A stretch of DNA of 64,000 nucleotides from UBA4738 sp002413305. Its GTDB lineage: Bacteria > Actinomycetota > UBA4738. This document shows positions 44,097-51,706 of the stretch, in pieces (the first letter of the stretch is position 1; each line of letters opens with the position of its first letter). The stretch is taken from NCBI GenBank assembly GCA_036847185.1, contig DAIUAM010000012.1, positions 1 to 64,000 on the forward strand, in the 5' to 3' direction. Under the pieces are notes generated by a model. The model saw only the letters and a program-made list of their open reading frames with translations, searched no databases and had not been told where the DNA came from. Both the position numbers and the translations under genes were made by a program.

Positions 44097-45449
44097 ATGC
44101 GGAAGCGGGCCGGAGGCGGCCGTCCACGGACCCTCACCGGTCGCCTGCTCCTGTGGCAGGCCATCGCGGTCCTCGGCGTCCTCGTGGCGTTGCCGCTCAC
44201 CATCGTGGGCTCGAAAGGTGGGGGCGTGCGCGTCATCCTGGTGGTGGGGTTCGGATTGGCCGCGCTGGCGGGGGTCCTCGTGCTGGTCGTACTGGCCGGC
44301 GGGCTCTCGCGGCCCCTCCGGCGGATCACCGACGCCGTGGGGCGCGTGGGCAGCGGCGACCTGGACGCAGACGTGCCCGAACAAGGGACCGAAGAGCTGG
44401 TGCTGCTCGCCCAGACGGTGAACACCATGCGCCGCGAGGTGGCCGCGCGCGCGGCGACCGCCCAGGAGGAACGAACCGCCCGCGACGCCATCCTCTCCGG
44501 GCTCGACGAGGGGATCGTGTTGTTCGACCCGGACGGGTCGACCGTCTACCAGAACGAACAGGTCGCCCGTCTGCTCGGTGGGCCGGTCGATGCGGCGAAC
44601 CGGCTGGGGCCGCCCGGGCTGCAGGAGCTGGTGGCGGAGGTGACCGGGACCGGGGCGGCCCGAACCACCGAGGTGGCCGCGGCAGCGCGAACGCTGTCGG
44701 CCACGGCGGCGCGGGTCCCGGGAGATCTCCGGGTGCTCCTGGTGCTGCGCGATGTCACCCGGGCCCGGATCCTCGACGCGGTGCGGCGGGACTTCGTGGC
44801 GAACGCTTCGCACGAACTGAAGACGCCGGCCGCGTCGATCAGCGCACTCGCCGAGACCATCGCCTCGGCCGCCTCCGACGACCCCGAGGCGACCCGGCGG
44901 TTCGCCGGGCAGCTCGAACGGGAGGCCGTCCGTCTGGCCGGGATCGTCTCGGACCTGCTCGACCTGTCCCGCCTGGAGGTGGGGATGGAGGAGCCCTCCG
45001 ACCTCCGGTTCGACCAGCTCGTGGAGGACGAGGCCGGCCGCTTCGACGGCCGGGCCGAACAGAGCGAACTGACGCTCAACGTGCAGACCGAGCCGGTCAC
45101 CGTCCGCGGTTCGCCCCAGGACCTCGCGCTCCTGGTCCGCAACCTCGTCGCCAACGCTATCCAGTACACGAAGCCCGGGGGGCGCATCGACGTGCGGGTC
45201 GAAGCCAACGGCTCGAGCGCCGCGCTGGTGGTCCGGGACACCGGGATCGGCATCCCGGCCAAAGACCGCGGCCGGATCTTCGAGCGCTTCTATCGGGTGG
45301 ACCGGGCGCGGTCACGGGAGACGGGCGGGACCGGGCTGGGCCTCTCCATCGTTCGGCACGTCGTGGAGAACCACGGCGGATCCGTGCGCGTGGAAAGCGA
45401 GCTCGGCGAAGGCTCGACCTTCACGGTCCGGCTCCCCCTGGCCGCCTAA
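44097..45449 (+). CDS. PhoR-like sensor histidine kinase
   Basis: Two helices (about 17-38 and 46-68) with almost no external loop are followed by a HAMP segment (70-120) and a degenerate PAS-like region (about 128-222). HisKA with His239 in ASHELKTP and HATPase with the N-box near NAIQYT and G1 DTGIGIP complete the kinase. The layout resembles PhoR/SenX3. No response regulator is adjacent, so it may pair with the regulator at the end of the pst operon 15 kb away (inference). The gene is 12 bp after the reductase gene. Its stop overlaps the small convergent gene. Confidence 0.87.
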   Translation: MRKRAGGGRPRTLTGRLLLWQAIAVLGVLVALPLTIVGSKGGGVRVILVVGFGLAALAGVLVLVVLAGGLSRPLRRITDAVGRVGSGDLDADVPEQGTEELVLLAQTVNTMRREVAARAATAQEERTARDAILSGLDEGIVLFDPDGSTVYQNEQVARLLGGPVDAANRLGPPGLQELVAEVTGTGAARTTEVAAAARTLSATAARVPGDLRVLLVLRDVTRARILDAVRRDFVANASHELKTPAASISALAETIASAASDDPEATRRFAGQLEREAVRLAGIVSDLLDLSRLEVGMEEPSDLRFDQLVEDEAGRFDGRAEQSELTLNVQTEPVTVRGSPQDLALLVRNLVANAIQYTKPGGRIDVRVEANGSSAALVVRDTGIGIPAKDRGRIFERFYRVDRARSRETGGTGLGLSIVRHVVENHGGSVRVESELGEGSTFTVRLPLAA

Positions 45450-45598
45450 GCCCTGGGGAGGGTGTCCCTGAGGTTCTCCGCGGCCTCCTCGACCGAGATC
45501 TCCGCGGCGTCGGCCGCCTTCTTCAGGTCCTCGTAGGTGATGTGCGACGGGTCGCCGTGATCGTCGTGCGGCAGCCCGCATCCGCAGGTCAGACACAT
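45446..45598 (-). CDS. Small Cys/His-rich protein, 50 residues
   Basis: This short gene encodes 50 residues starting MCLTCGCGLPHDDHGDP, followed by an amphipathic helix with ITYEDLKKAADAAEISVEEAAENL. Cys2, Cys5, Cys7, His11 and His14 could bind a metal ion. I recognise the pattern from small actinobacterial proteins of unknown role. The frame has good codon use, an ATG at 45598 and a TAG that overlaps the histidine-kinase stop by 4 bp. It is divergent from the phosphomutase-like gene with a 17-bp gap. Confidence 0.75.
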   Translation of the reverse strand: MCLTCGCGLPHDDHGDPSHITYEDLKKAADAAEISVEEAAENLRDTLPRA

Positions 45599-45615
45599 GC
45601 CGGTATCCTTCCCGC

Positions 45616-46320
45616 GTGACGCTCCTGCTACTCATCCGGCACGCGCTCACGGAGGCGACCGGCAAGCGACTGTCCGGCCAGGCACCCGGGCTCCATCTCA
45701 CCGACGAGGGCCGCCGGCAGGCGTCCGACGTGGCCGAGCGGCTGCGGCCGCTGTCGATCGCCGCGGTGTATTCGAGCCCGCTCGAGCGCTGCATGGAGAC
45801 GGCCGAACCGATCGCCGCGGCGCGAGGCCTCCCGGTGCCCGCAGTCCCCGACCTCCAGGAGGTTGGCTATGGCCGCTGGACCGGCCGGCCGCTGGCCGTC
45901 CTGGCCCGGACCGCGCTCTGGAAGCGCATCCAACAGCAACCTTCGTCCATCCGCTTCCCCGACGGCGAAACGCTGACGGAGGTCCAGCGCAGGAGCGCGG
46001 AAGCGCTCGACGGCCTCGCGGCGAAGCATCCGAAGAGGACGATCGCCGTGGTCAGCCACGCCGACGTGATCCGCCTGGTCGTGGCGCACTACGCGGGGAT
46101 CCATGTGGACCTATTCCAGAGGATCATCGTCAGCCCGGCGTCGGTGTCGGCGATCCTGCTGGGCGACCGGGTCCCCCGGATCGTGCGGCTGAACGACACC
46201 GGCGGGATGGCCGACCTGGCCGCTCGCGCCTCCCCCCGGCCGCCGTCCCCGGACGGCGCGCGCGGCGGGGTGTCATCGAACAAGGGACCGACTTCGAGCC
46301 GTCGCCCGCCGCGGGCCTAG
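45616..46320 (+). CDS. MSMEG_4193-family histidine-phosphatase-like protein
   Basis: This is a histidine-phosphatase-fold protein in which the usual RHG is RHA (Arg8-His9-Ala10), the variant typical of the MSMEG_4193 family (putative phosphomutase). The segment TGKRLSGQAPGLHLTDEGRRQA follows, then the YSSPLERCMETA segment and the second histidine in VVSHADVIR. The last 40 residues are a disordered Arg/Ser/Pro-rich tail. The GTG start at 45616 is followed by the DUF3090 gene only 9 bp after the stop, the usual context of this family in actinobacteria. Confidence 0.88.
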   Translation: MTLLLLIRHALTEATGKRLSGQAPGLHLTDEGRRQASDVAERLRPLSIAAVYSSPLERCMETAEPIAAARGLPVPAVPDLQEVGYGRWTGRPLAVLARTALWKRIQQQPSSIRFPDGETLTEVQRRSAEALDGLAAKHPKRTIAVVSHADVIRLVVAHYAGIHVDLFQRIIVSPASVSAILLGDRVPRIVRLNDTGGMADLAARASPRPPSPDGARGGVSSNKGPTSSRRPPRA

Positions 46321-46329
46321 GATGGAACC

Positions 46330-47025
46330 ATGCAGATCGACCTCGATCCCGTCGACCGCCTCACGGCTGGCGCGGTCGGTGCGCCCGGCGAACGCGTCTT
46401 CTACCTTCAAGGTCGCAAGGGCGACCACCTGGTGACGGTGCTGGTCGAGAAGCAGCAGGTTCAACTGCTCGCCGCCTCGGTCGTCGAGATCCTCTCCCGG
46501 GTGGGCAAGGAGACCGGCAAGGGGCCGGCGGATGAGGCGATGGAGCTCGAGGAGCCTCTCCTCCCCGAATGGCGCGCCGGACGGCTCGCCATCGGTTACC
46601 ACGAGGACCGCGACCTGCTGCTCCTCGAGGTGGACGAGCTCGTCCCCGGCGAGGACGACGACGAGGAGGAGGACGGTAACGAGGAGGAGGAAGAGGCCGG
46701 TGAGCTGGCCGGGCTGGCCCGGGAGCTCGGGATCACCCCGCTGGAGGACGACGAGGAGACCTCGAACGGCCACGGCGGATCGCAGGACGATGACGACGAG
46801 CCGGTACCGTTGGACGACCTCGTGGACGACCTCGGGCCGGAGGGCGAGGAACCCGACAAGGTGCGGTTCTGGGCCACGCGCGAGCAGATGCTCTCCCTGG
46901 CTCGGCGAGGTGCCAGCGTCTGCGCGGCCGGCCGCCCCCGGTGCCAGCTGTGCGGCAACCCGATCGGTCCCGAGGGACACCGCTGCCCGGCCCTGAACGG
47001 ACACCACGAGCCGGACGAGGCGTGA
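46330..47025 (+). CDS. DUF3090 domain protein
   Basis: The N-terminal part (about 1-110) begins LDPVDRLTAGAVGAPGERVFYLQ, and the C-terminal zinc-type cluster is RCQLCGNPIGPEGHRCP (about 202-218: CxxC then HxC). This matches DUF3090. Between about 107 and 175 is a strongly acidic insertion of Asp/Glu runs, expected to be disordered, which makes the protein longer than the usual 180-200 aa. Function is unknown. The gene overlaps the SCO1664-type gene by 4 bp. The conserved trio suggests they act together. Confidence 0.88.
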   Translation: MQIDLDPVDRLTAGAVGAPGERVFYLQGRKGDHLVTVLVEKQQVQLLAASVVEILSRVGKETGKGPADEAMELEEPLLPEWRAGRLAIGYHEDRDLLLLEVDELVPGEDDDEEEDGNEEEEEAGELAGLARELGITPLEDDEETSNGHGGSQDDDDEPVPLDDLVDDLGPEGEEPDKVRFWATREQMLSLARRGASVCAAGRPRCQLCGNPIGPEGHRCPALNGHHEPDEA

Positions 47026-47762
47026 GCCCGGAGCCCCCCGCTTCGGCTTCGGCCTCGATCGAGGACACGCTCCACCTCCTTCGGACCGGCGAGCTCCGCC
47101 CGCTCGGGCTCATGCCGAACGCATCGAACTACACCTTCCTGGCCGAGGTCCGCGGGGGCGGACGGACGGCGCTGGCCGTGTACAAGCCCCGGGACGGCGA
47201 GGCGCCGCTGTGGGACTTCCCCGAGGGGACGCTGTGCCACCGCGAGGTGGCCGCGTTCGTCCTGGCCAGGGCTCTGGGATGGCCTGGCGTCCCGCCCACC
47301 GTGCTCCGCGACGGGCCGAACGGGGAGGGTTCCGTGCAACTGTTCGTGGACACGGACCCTCGCGAACACTTCTTCACGTTGCGGGAGACCCGGCTGGATG
47401 ACTTCCAACCGATCGCCGCGTTCGACGTGGTGGCGAACAACGCCGATCGGAAGGGGGGACACTGCCTGCTCGGGTCGGAGGGTTCGATCTGGGTGATCGA
47501 CCACGGTGTGTGCTTCGCCGTGGAGCCGAAGCTCCGCACGGTGATCTGGGACTTCGCCGGAGAGCCGCTCCCGCCCGGCCTGGCGTTGGACCTCGCGCGG
47601 GTGTGCGGGGAGGTGCGGGCCGGCCCGCTCCGGGACGAGCTGGAACGGCTCCTGACCGGCCGGGAGGTGGAGGCGATCGGGCGCCGGATCGAGCGGTTCG
47701 TCGCCTCCGGCCGCTTCCCCGAGCCGGGCTCACGTAGGGCGTGGCCGTGGCCACCGGTGTAG
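47022..47762 (+). CDS. SCO1664-family kinase-like protein (PI3/PI4-kinase fold)
   Basis: The gene belongs to the SCO1664 family, which has remote similarity to PI3/PI4-kinases. The ATP-lysine motif is AVYKPRDGEAPLWDFP near 50-65. The catalytic loop VVANNADRKGGHCL lies near 138-151, with IWVIDHGVCF just after it as the metal-binding motif. The C-terminal 80 residues are helical. The substrate is unknown. The GTG start at 47022 overlaps the DUF3090 stop by 4 bp; the longer frame upstream is a shadow. Confidence 0.87.
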   Translation: MSPEPPASASASIEDTLHLLRTGELRPLGLMPNASNYTFLAEVRGGGRTALAVYKPRDGEAPLWDFPEGTLCHREVAAFVLARALGWPGVPPTVLRDGPNGEGSVQLFVDTDPREHFFTLRETRLDDFQPIAAFDVVANNADRKGGHCLLGSEGSIWVIDHGVCFAVEPKLRTVIWDFAGEPLPPGLALDLARVCGEVRAGPLRDELERLLTGREVEAIGRRIERFVASGRFPEPGSRRAWPWPPV

Positions 47763-47805
47763 CGACGTTTCACGGTTCTCCCCCCCGCCGCGTTCTGTAG
47801 ACGAG

Positions 47806-48318
47806 ATGGGCCCACCGAAGGAAGGATCGAGGCTGCGCAAGCCCATCCCGCCGTTCCAGGCGTTCCTGGACGCGCACCGGACGGCCGTCTATCGGTTCCT
47901 GATGGTGAGCGTGGGACCGAACGAAGCCGACGAATGCTTCCAGGAGACGTTCCTGTCGGCACTCCGGGCGTATCCGAGGCTCCGGGACGGTTCGAACCTC
48001 CGGGGGTGGGTGCTGGCGATCGCCACCCGGAAGGCCATCGACGCCGCGCGGGCCCGGAACCGGCGGGCGCTCCCGGTGGCCGATCCGGCCGATGAGGCAC
48101 CCGCCGCCCTGGCGGTCGAGGCTGCCGATCCGCCTGACGACGACCTGTGGAAGGCGGTCGCCGGGCTGCCGGTCCGGCAGCGGATGGCGGTGGTTCACCG
48201 GTTCGTTTTGGACGAGTCCTACGCGGAGATCGGCGCGGCGATGGGCTCGACCGAGGAAGCGGCCCGGGCGAACGTGTACCAGGCCCTGAAGAAGTTGAGG
48301 GAGGTCGAACCACGATGA
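47806..48318 (+). CDS. ECF-type RNA polymerase sigma factor
   Basis: Region 2 lies at about 18-85 (AVYRFLMVSV, DECFQETFLSALRAYPRL, GWVLAIATRKAIDAARAR) and region 4 at about 115-165 (LPVRQRMAVVHRFVLDESYAEIGAAMGSTEEAARANVYQALKKLR). The size (170 aa) is normal for an extracytoplasmic-function sigma factor. Its stop overlaps the ogt start by 4 bp. No anti-sigma gene is adjacent; the ogt product follows where an anti-sigma factor would often be. Confidence 0.9.
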   Translation: MGPPKEGSRLRKPIPPFQAFLDAHRTAVYRFLMVSVGPNEADECFQETFLSALRAYPRLRDGSNLRGWVLAIATRKAIDAARARNRRALPVADPADEAPAALAVEAADPPDDDLWKAVAGLPVRQRMAVVHRFVLDESYAEIGAAMGSTEEAARANVYQALKKLREVEPR

Positions 48319-48929
48319 AGGCGTCCGAGCTGAAGCGGTTGGGAGGGGGCCGGGAGGCCGAACGGAAGGCACGGGTGGCGGCGGCCGAGCTGGCCGGGGC
48401 GGCACGCGACGCTGGGCTGCTCGACGTGGCCTACGCGTTCGCCGACTCGCCGTTCGGGCCCCTGCTGGTGGCGGTGGGGCGGCATGGGCTGCTCTGCGTG
48501 CAGTACCCGAACCACGACTTCGACGCCACGCTCTCGGAGATCGCCCGGGAGGTTTCGCCCCGGGTCCTGGAGTCGCGGTCGGAGACGGACGAGATCCGGC
48601 GGGAGCTGGACGAATACTTCGCCGGCGGCCGGCGATCGTTCGACGTGCGGGTGGACCTGGCGCTGGTCCACGGGGAGTTCGTGAAGCGGGTGCTCAGGGC
48701 GACGGCCCGGATCCCGTTCGGCCGCGTGCTCACCTACCGCGACGTGGCCACCGAGGCGGGGAACGCGCTCGCGGTGCGGGCGGCGGGCAACGCGCTCGGT
48801 TCGAACCCCATCCCGATCGTCGTGCCATGCCACCGGGTGGTGCGGACCGGCGGCGGCCTGGGCGGCTACACGGGCGGCCTGGACCGGAAGAAGACGCTGC
48901 TCACGATCGAAGGCGTGCTTGGACGCTGA
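48315..48929 (+). CDS. ogt: Methylated-DNA-protein-cysteine methyltransferase
   Basis: Ogt removes O6-methylguanine damage by transferring the methyl group to Cys172 in the active-site motif PCHRV (171-175). The motif RIPFGRVLTYRDVA is the DNA-binding wing and helix, and GLGGYTGGLDRKK closes the domain. The first 40 residues (before FADSPFGPLLVA) are an extra charged helix not seen in plain Ogt proteins. The ATG overlaps the sigma-factor stop by 4 bp, so the repair protein may be part of a damage-responsive sigma regulon (inference). Confidence 0.93.
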   Translation: MKASELKRLGGGREAERKARVAAAELAGAARDAGLLDVAYAFADSPFGPLLVAVGRHGLLCVQYPNHDFDATLSEIAREVSPRVLESRSETDEIRRELDEYFAGGRRSFDVRVDLALVHGEFVKRVLRATARIPFGRVLTYRDVATEAGNALAVRAAGNALGSNPIPIVVPCHRVVRTGGGLGGYTGGLDRKKTLLTIEGVLGR

Positions 48930-49317
48930 GGAGGCCCGTCGACGGTTCGGGGCCGCGCGGGTCGGCCGGCTGGCCACGGTGTCCGCGGACGGCACCCCGC
49001 ATGTCGTGCCGTTCGTGTTCGTCCTGGACGGCGACACGATCTGGTGGGCGGTCGACCACAAGTCGAAGCGCTCCCGGGAGCTGAAGCGGCTGGACAACAT
49101 CCGGGCGAACCCGCGGGTGGAAGCGGTGGTGGATGCCTACGACGAGGATTGGTCGAGGCTGTGGTGGGTTCGGGCCTCCGGGCAGGCGCGGATCCTGGAG
49201 GGCGATCCGATCGCCGTGCAGCTGCTCCGCGCGAAGTATCCGCAGTACCGAACCCGCCCGCCGGCCGGTCCTTTCGTGGCCATCGGCGTCGAGCGCTGGT
49301 CGGGCTGGGAGGCCTAG
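48919..49317 (+). CDS. F420-dependent PPOX-class oxidoreductase (TIGR03668-like)
   Basis: This is a 132-aa flavin-reductase-fold protein of the pyridoxamine-oxidase superfamily, related to the TIGR03668 group. Conserved segments are RVGRLATVSADGTPHVVPFVF (about 14-34), WWAVDHKSKRS and the WWVRASGQA strand. Such proteins use coenzyme F420 or FMN in actinobacteria; the exact cofactor is not visible. It starts with TTG and overlaps ogt by 11 bp. Its end overlaps the convergent FIST gene by 4 bp. Confidence 0.85.
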   Translation: MDAEEARRRFGAARVGRLATVSADGTPHVVPFVFVLDGDTIWWAVDHKSKRSRELKRLDNIRANPRVEAVVDAYDEDWSRLWWVRASGQARILEGDPIAVQLLRAKYPQYRTRPPAGPFVAIGVERWSGWEA

Positions 49318-50495
49318 GACGGCTCGTCGTCGACGAAGATGGCCAGGCTTGCGGTGAAACCGTGGACGAAGTTCCTCCCGCCCACCGGACCCAGCTCCCC
49401 CGCGCAGAAGAACCCCGCCACCGCGCCGCCCACCGCATCCGACACCAGCCGGGCGTCGTGATCCGGCGAGGCGAACATCCGCGAGCCGCGGCCGTTGCAC
49501 GTGAACAGCAGCGCGCCGGCCGCCCGGCCGCCAGCGAGCGTCATCCGCTCCCGCTCCAGCAGCGACCGGAGCTCCTCGTCGGCGGTCGCCGCGTCGCGCA
49601 CGTGGAACTGGACGGTCTCCCCGACGGCGATCCGGTCCCCGACCGCTATCGCCCCGGTCGATGGGTCGACACCGAGCACGCCCCGGATCAGGAAGTCTCC
49701 CGTCCCGAACTCGGCCCGATACTCGTCGATCACCCGTCCGACATGCAGGCCGTTCGAGACGAGCTCTTGGTCGGCCCGGGACAGGCCGGACACGGTCTCC
49801 CGGAGGCGCTCCATCGGCGGGCGTCCGCCCAGCTCGAAGAGGAAGTTCTCTTCGGCCCGCGTCACCACGAACGACTGGCCGATCGGCCGGCAGCCCTGGG
49901 ACACGAACGTACGGACCGACAGCGACGCCGGGAGACGGACACCAACCGCCCCCTCCCGGTGGATCTCGCGGTCCCGGAACAGGATCGTCTCGCCCGGCGC
50001 GGCGCCCCCGCTGGCGAACCCACCCACGATCGGCGTGCCCGGCAGGTCGTCGTTCAGGTGACCTAGCAGCAGGTCGGCCGGGAATGTGAACGGGTCGGCC
50101 AGGACGATATGGACGGGCGGCGCCGTCCCTCCATCTCCACCGCGGAACCGCCAGCCGGCGAACGCGCCCCCTTCGTCGACACGGTGGAAGACCATGTGGA
50201 ACGACTCGGCCGGGTCGGGCAGGGTCGCCGCCCAGACCGAGACCGCGGGTTCGCCCTCGATCTCCCGCGAGCCACCCACGATCGACTCGCCGACGCACCC
50301 GATCAGGGCGGCGGGCGCCGCGACCCGGTGGACGGCGTCGAGGATGGCCTCAGCGGGGTCGGCGTGATGGGGCGAGGCGAACAGCAGGACCAGGCCGGCC
50401 GGTTCGCCGTGCAACCCACCGACCGCCGCCCAGCTCGCCGCTTCGGCGGCGGCCACGCCGTCCGGATCGGTCGACACGCCCACGCCCACCCGCAT
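49314..50495 (-). CDS. FIST domain protein
   Basis: This is a FIST N (about 20-190) plus FIST C (about 200-370) protein with no membrane helix. The signature segments are IVGGFASGG in the N-domain and RVIDEYRAEFGTGDFLIRGVLGVD, the FTCNGRGSRMF motif and GFFCAGELGPVGGRNFVHGFTAS in the C-domain. FIST proteins are predicted ligand sensors, often for amino acids, and are usually coupled to a signalling partner that is not adjacent here. The ATG at 50495 is preferred. Length is 393 aa. Confidence 0.9.
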   Translation of the reverse strand: MRVGVGVSTDPDGVAAAEAASWAAVGGLHGEPAGLVLLFASPHHADPAEAILDAVHRVAAPAALIGCVGESIVGGSREIEGEPAVSVWAATLPDPAESFHMVFHRVDEGGAFAGWRFRGGDGGTAPPVHIVLADPFTFPADLLLGHLNDDLPGTPIVGGFASGGAAPGETILFRDREIHREGAVGVRLPASLSVRTFVSQGCRPIGQSFVVTRAEENFLFELGGRPPMERLRETVSGLSRADQELVSNGLHVGRVIDEYRAEFGTGDFLIRGVLGVDPSTGAIAVGDRIAVGETVQFHVRDAATADEELRSLLERERMTLAGGRAAGALLFTCNGRGSRMFASPDHDARLVSDAVGGAVAGFFCAGELGPVGGRNFVHGFTASLAIFVDDEPS

Positions 50496-50548
50496 CGGTG
50501 CCGAGCCTACCCCTCCGGCGCCCGTCCTGGCCGGCGCTCCGACTCGGT

Positions 50549-50583
50549 TTGACACCGGCTTACCCTGTTCGATACCTTTCGAA
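50549..50583 (+). promoter_or_regulatory. Promoter with palindromic operator over the -10 box
   Basis: TTGACA (50549-50554) and TACCTT (50573-50578) form a sigma70-type promoter with an 18-bp spacer. A perfect 5-bp inverted repeat, TTCGA (50568-50572) and TCGAA (50579-50583), flanks the -10 hexamer. The site lies about 32 bp before the ATG of the ArsR-family gene and fits autoregulation. The FIST gene diverges to the left. Confidence 0.7.
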
Positions 50584-50614
50584 TCCATCGGACCGATCCC
50601 GAAAGGCGGCCGCA

Positions 50615-51706
50615 ATGCGCGTCATGGACTTCACGCGGAGCACACCGCGACTGGTGGTGGATCTCGACTGGTCTCCCGCCTACGAGCTGCTGATCTCGCT
50701 GGCCGCGTTCGCCAGCACCGACATCCAGGCCACCTTCGACTCGGGTCAGGAGGTGTTCGAGGAACTTCGAACTCGGCTCTCATCCGAGCTGACCGCCGCG
50801 CTGGGGCGGCTCGGACCCGAGGGCGGCAAACAGTGGGGGACGGTGATGGGTCTGGTCTGGGAGGACCGGGTCCGCGAACCCTCGGACCTGATCGAGCGGA
50901 TCGAGGGCATGCCCGGGAACGAGTTCGCCCTGATCCTGCTCGGGTCCCGGTGGCCCACACTGCGGGCGGCCGTACCGCCCCCGCTCTTCGTCCAGGCGTC
51001 GCAAGGTGACCACGAGGCGCTCGACCAGCTCGCCACTCTGACCCGACAGGTCGAGCCCGAGGTGAAGGACGCAACCGCCAGGATCGGGGTCCTGAAGAAG
51101 CTCGGCCCGGAGGCCACCAAGCTGGCCTTCGTGGACGCCCTCCGGCGATGGAACGACGAGGTCTTCTCGCGCCAGCGGCCGGAGGTCGAACCGATCCTCC
51201 GGCGGGACGTGGAGGCCAAGCGCGCGCTGCTCGGTTCGGTCGAGCCCGAGAAGCTGATCGAAGCCGCCACCCACGGCCTGCAGTACACGGCGAGCACGTG
51301 GACGCGACGGGTCCTGCTGGTCCCGCACGTGGCGATGCGGCCGTGGAACGTGATGAACGCCTGGGATGACGTGACGATCGTCTGCTACCCGGCCGACGAC
51401 GAACCCTCCCCGGCCGACCCCACGGAGCCCCCGGCGCGTTTGGTCCGGCTCCACAAGGCGCTGGGCGACGAGAAGCGCCTGCGGATGCTGAAGGTGCTGG
51501 CCATCTCCGGTGGCGCCACCCTCCAGGAGCTGGCCGGCGCCACCGGATTGGCGAAGTCGTCGGCCCACCACCACACGGTGATCCTCCGGTCCGCCGGCCT
51601 GCTCAACGTGACGCTGGAGGACAACAGCCGGTACACGCTTCGTCGCGACGCGGTGCCCGAGATGTCCGGCTGGCTGGAGGACTTCCTGGAGGGAGGCGGG
51701 CGATGA
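50615..51706 (+). CDS. ArsR-family transcriptional regulator with long N-terminal domain
   Basis: The C-terminal 90 residues contain an ArsR-type winged helix (LHKALGDEKRLRMLKVLAI, TLQELAGATGLAKSSAHHHTVILRSAGLL). The first 260 residues are a helical domain of DUF5937 type that may sense a ligand. No metal-binding CxC is visible in the winged helix, so a non-metal ligand is likely. The ATG at 50615 has a GAAAGG ribosome site and its own promoter. The gene overlaps the MFS transporter by 4 bp, suggesting local control of export. Confidence 0.86.
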   Translation: MRVMDFTRSTPRLVVDLDWSPAYELLISLAAFASTDIQATFDSGQEVFEELRTRLSSELTAALGRLGPEGGKQWGTVMGLVWEDRVREPSDLIERIEGMPGNEFALILLGSRWPTLRAAVPPPLFVQASQGDHEALDQLATLTRQVEPEVKDATARIGVLKKLGPEATKLAFVDALRRWNDEVFSRQRPEVEPILRRDVEAKRALLGSVEPEKLIEAATHGLQYTASTWTRRVLLVPHVAMRPWNVMNAWDDVTIVCYPADDEPSPADPTEPPARLVRLHKALGDEKRLRMLKVLAISGGATLQELAGATGLAKSSAHHHTVILRSAGLLNVTLEDNSRYTLRRDAVPEMSGWLEDFLEGGGR

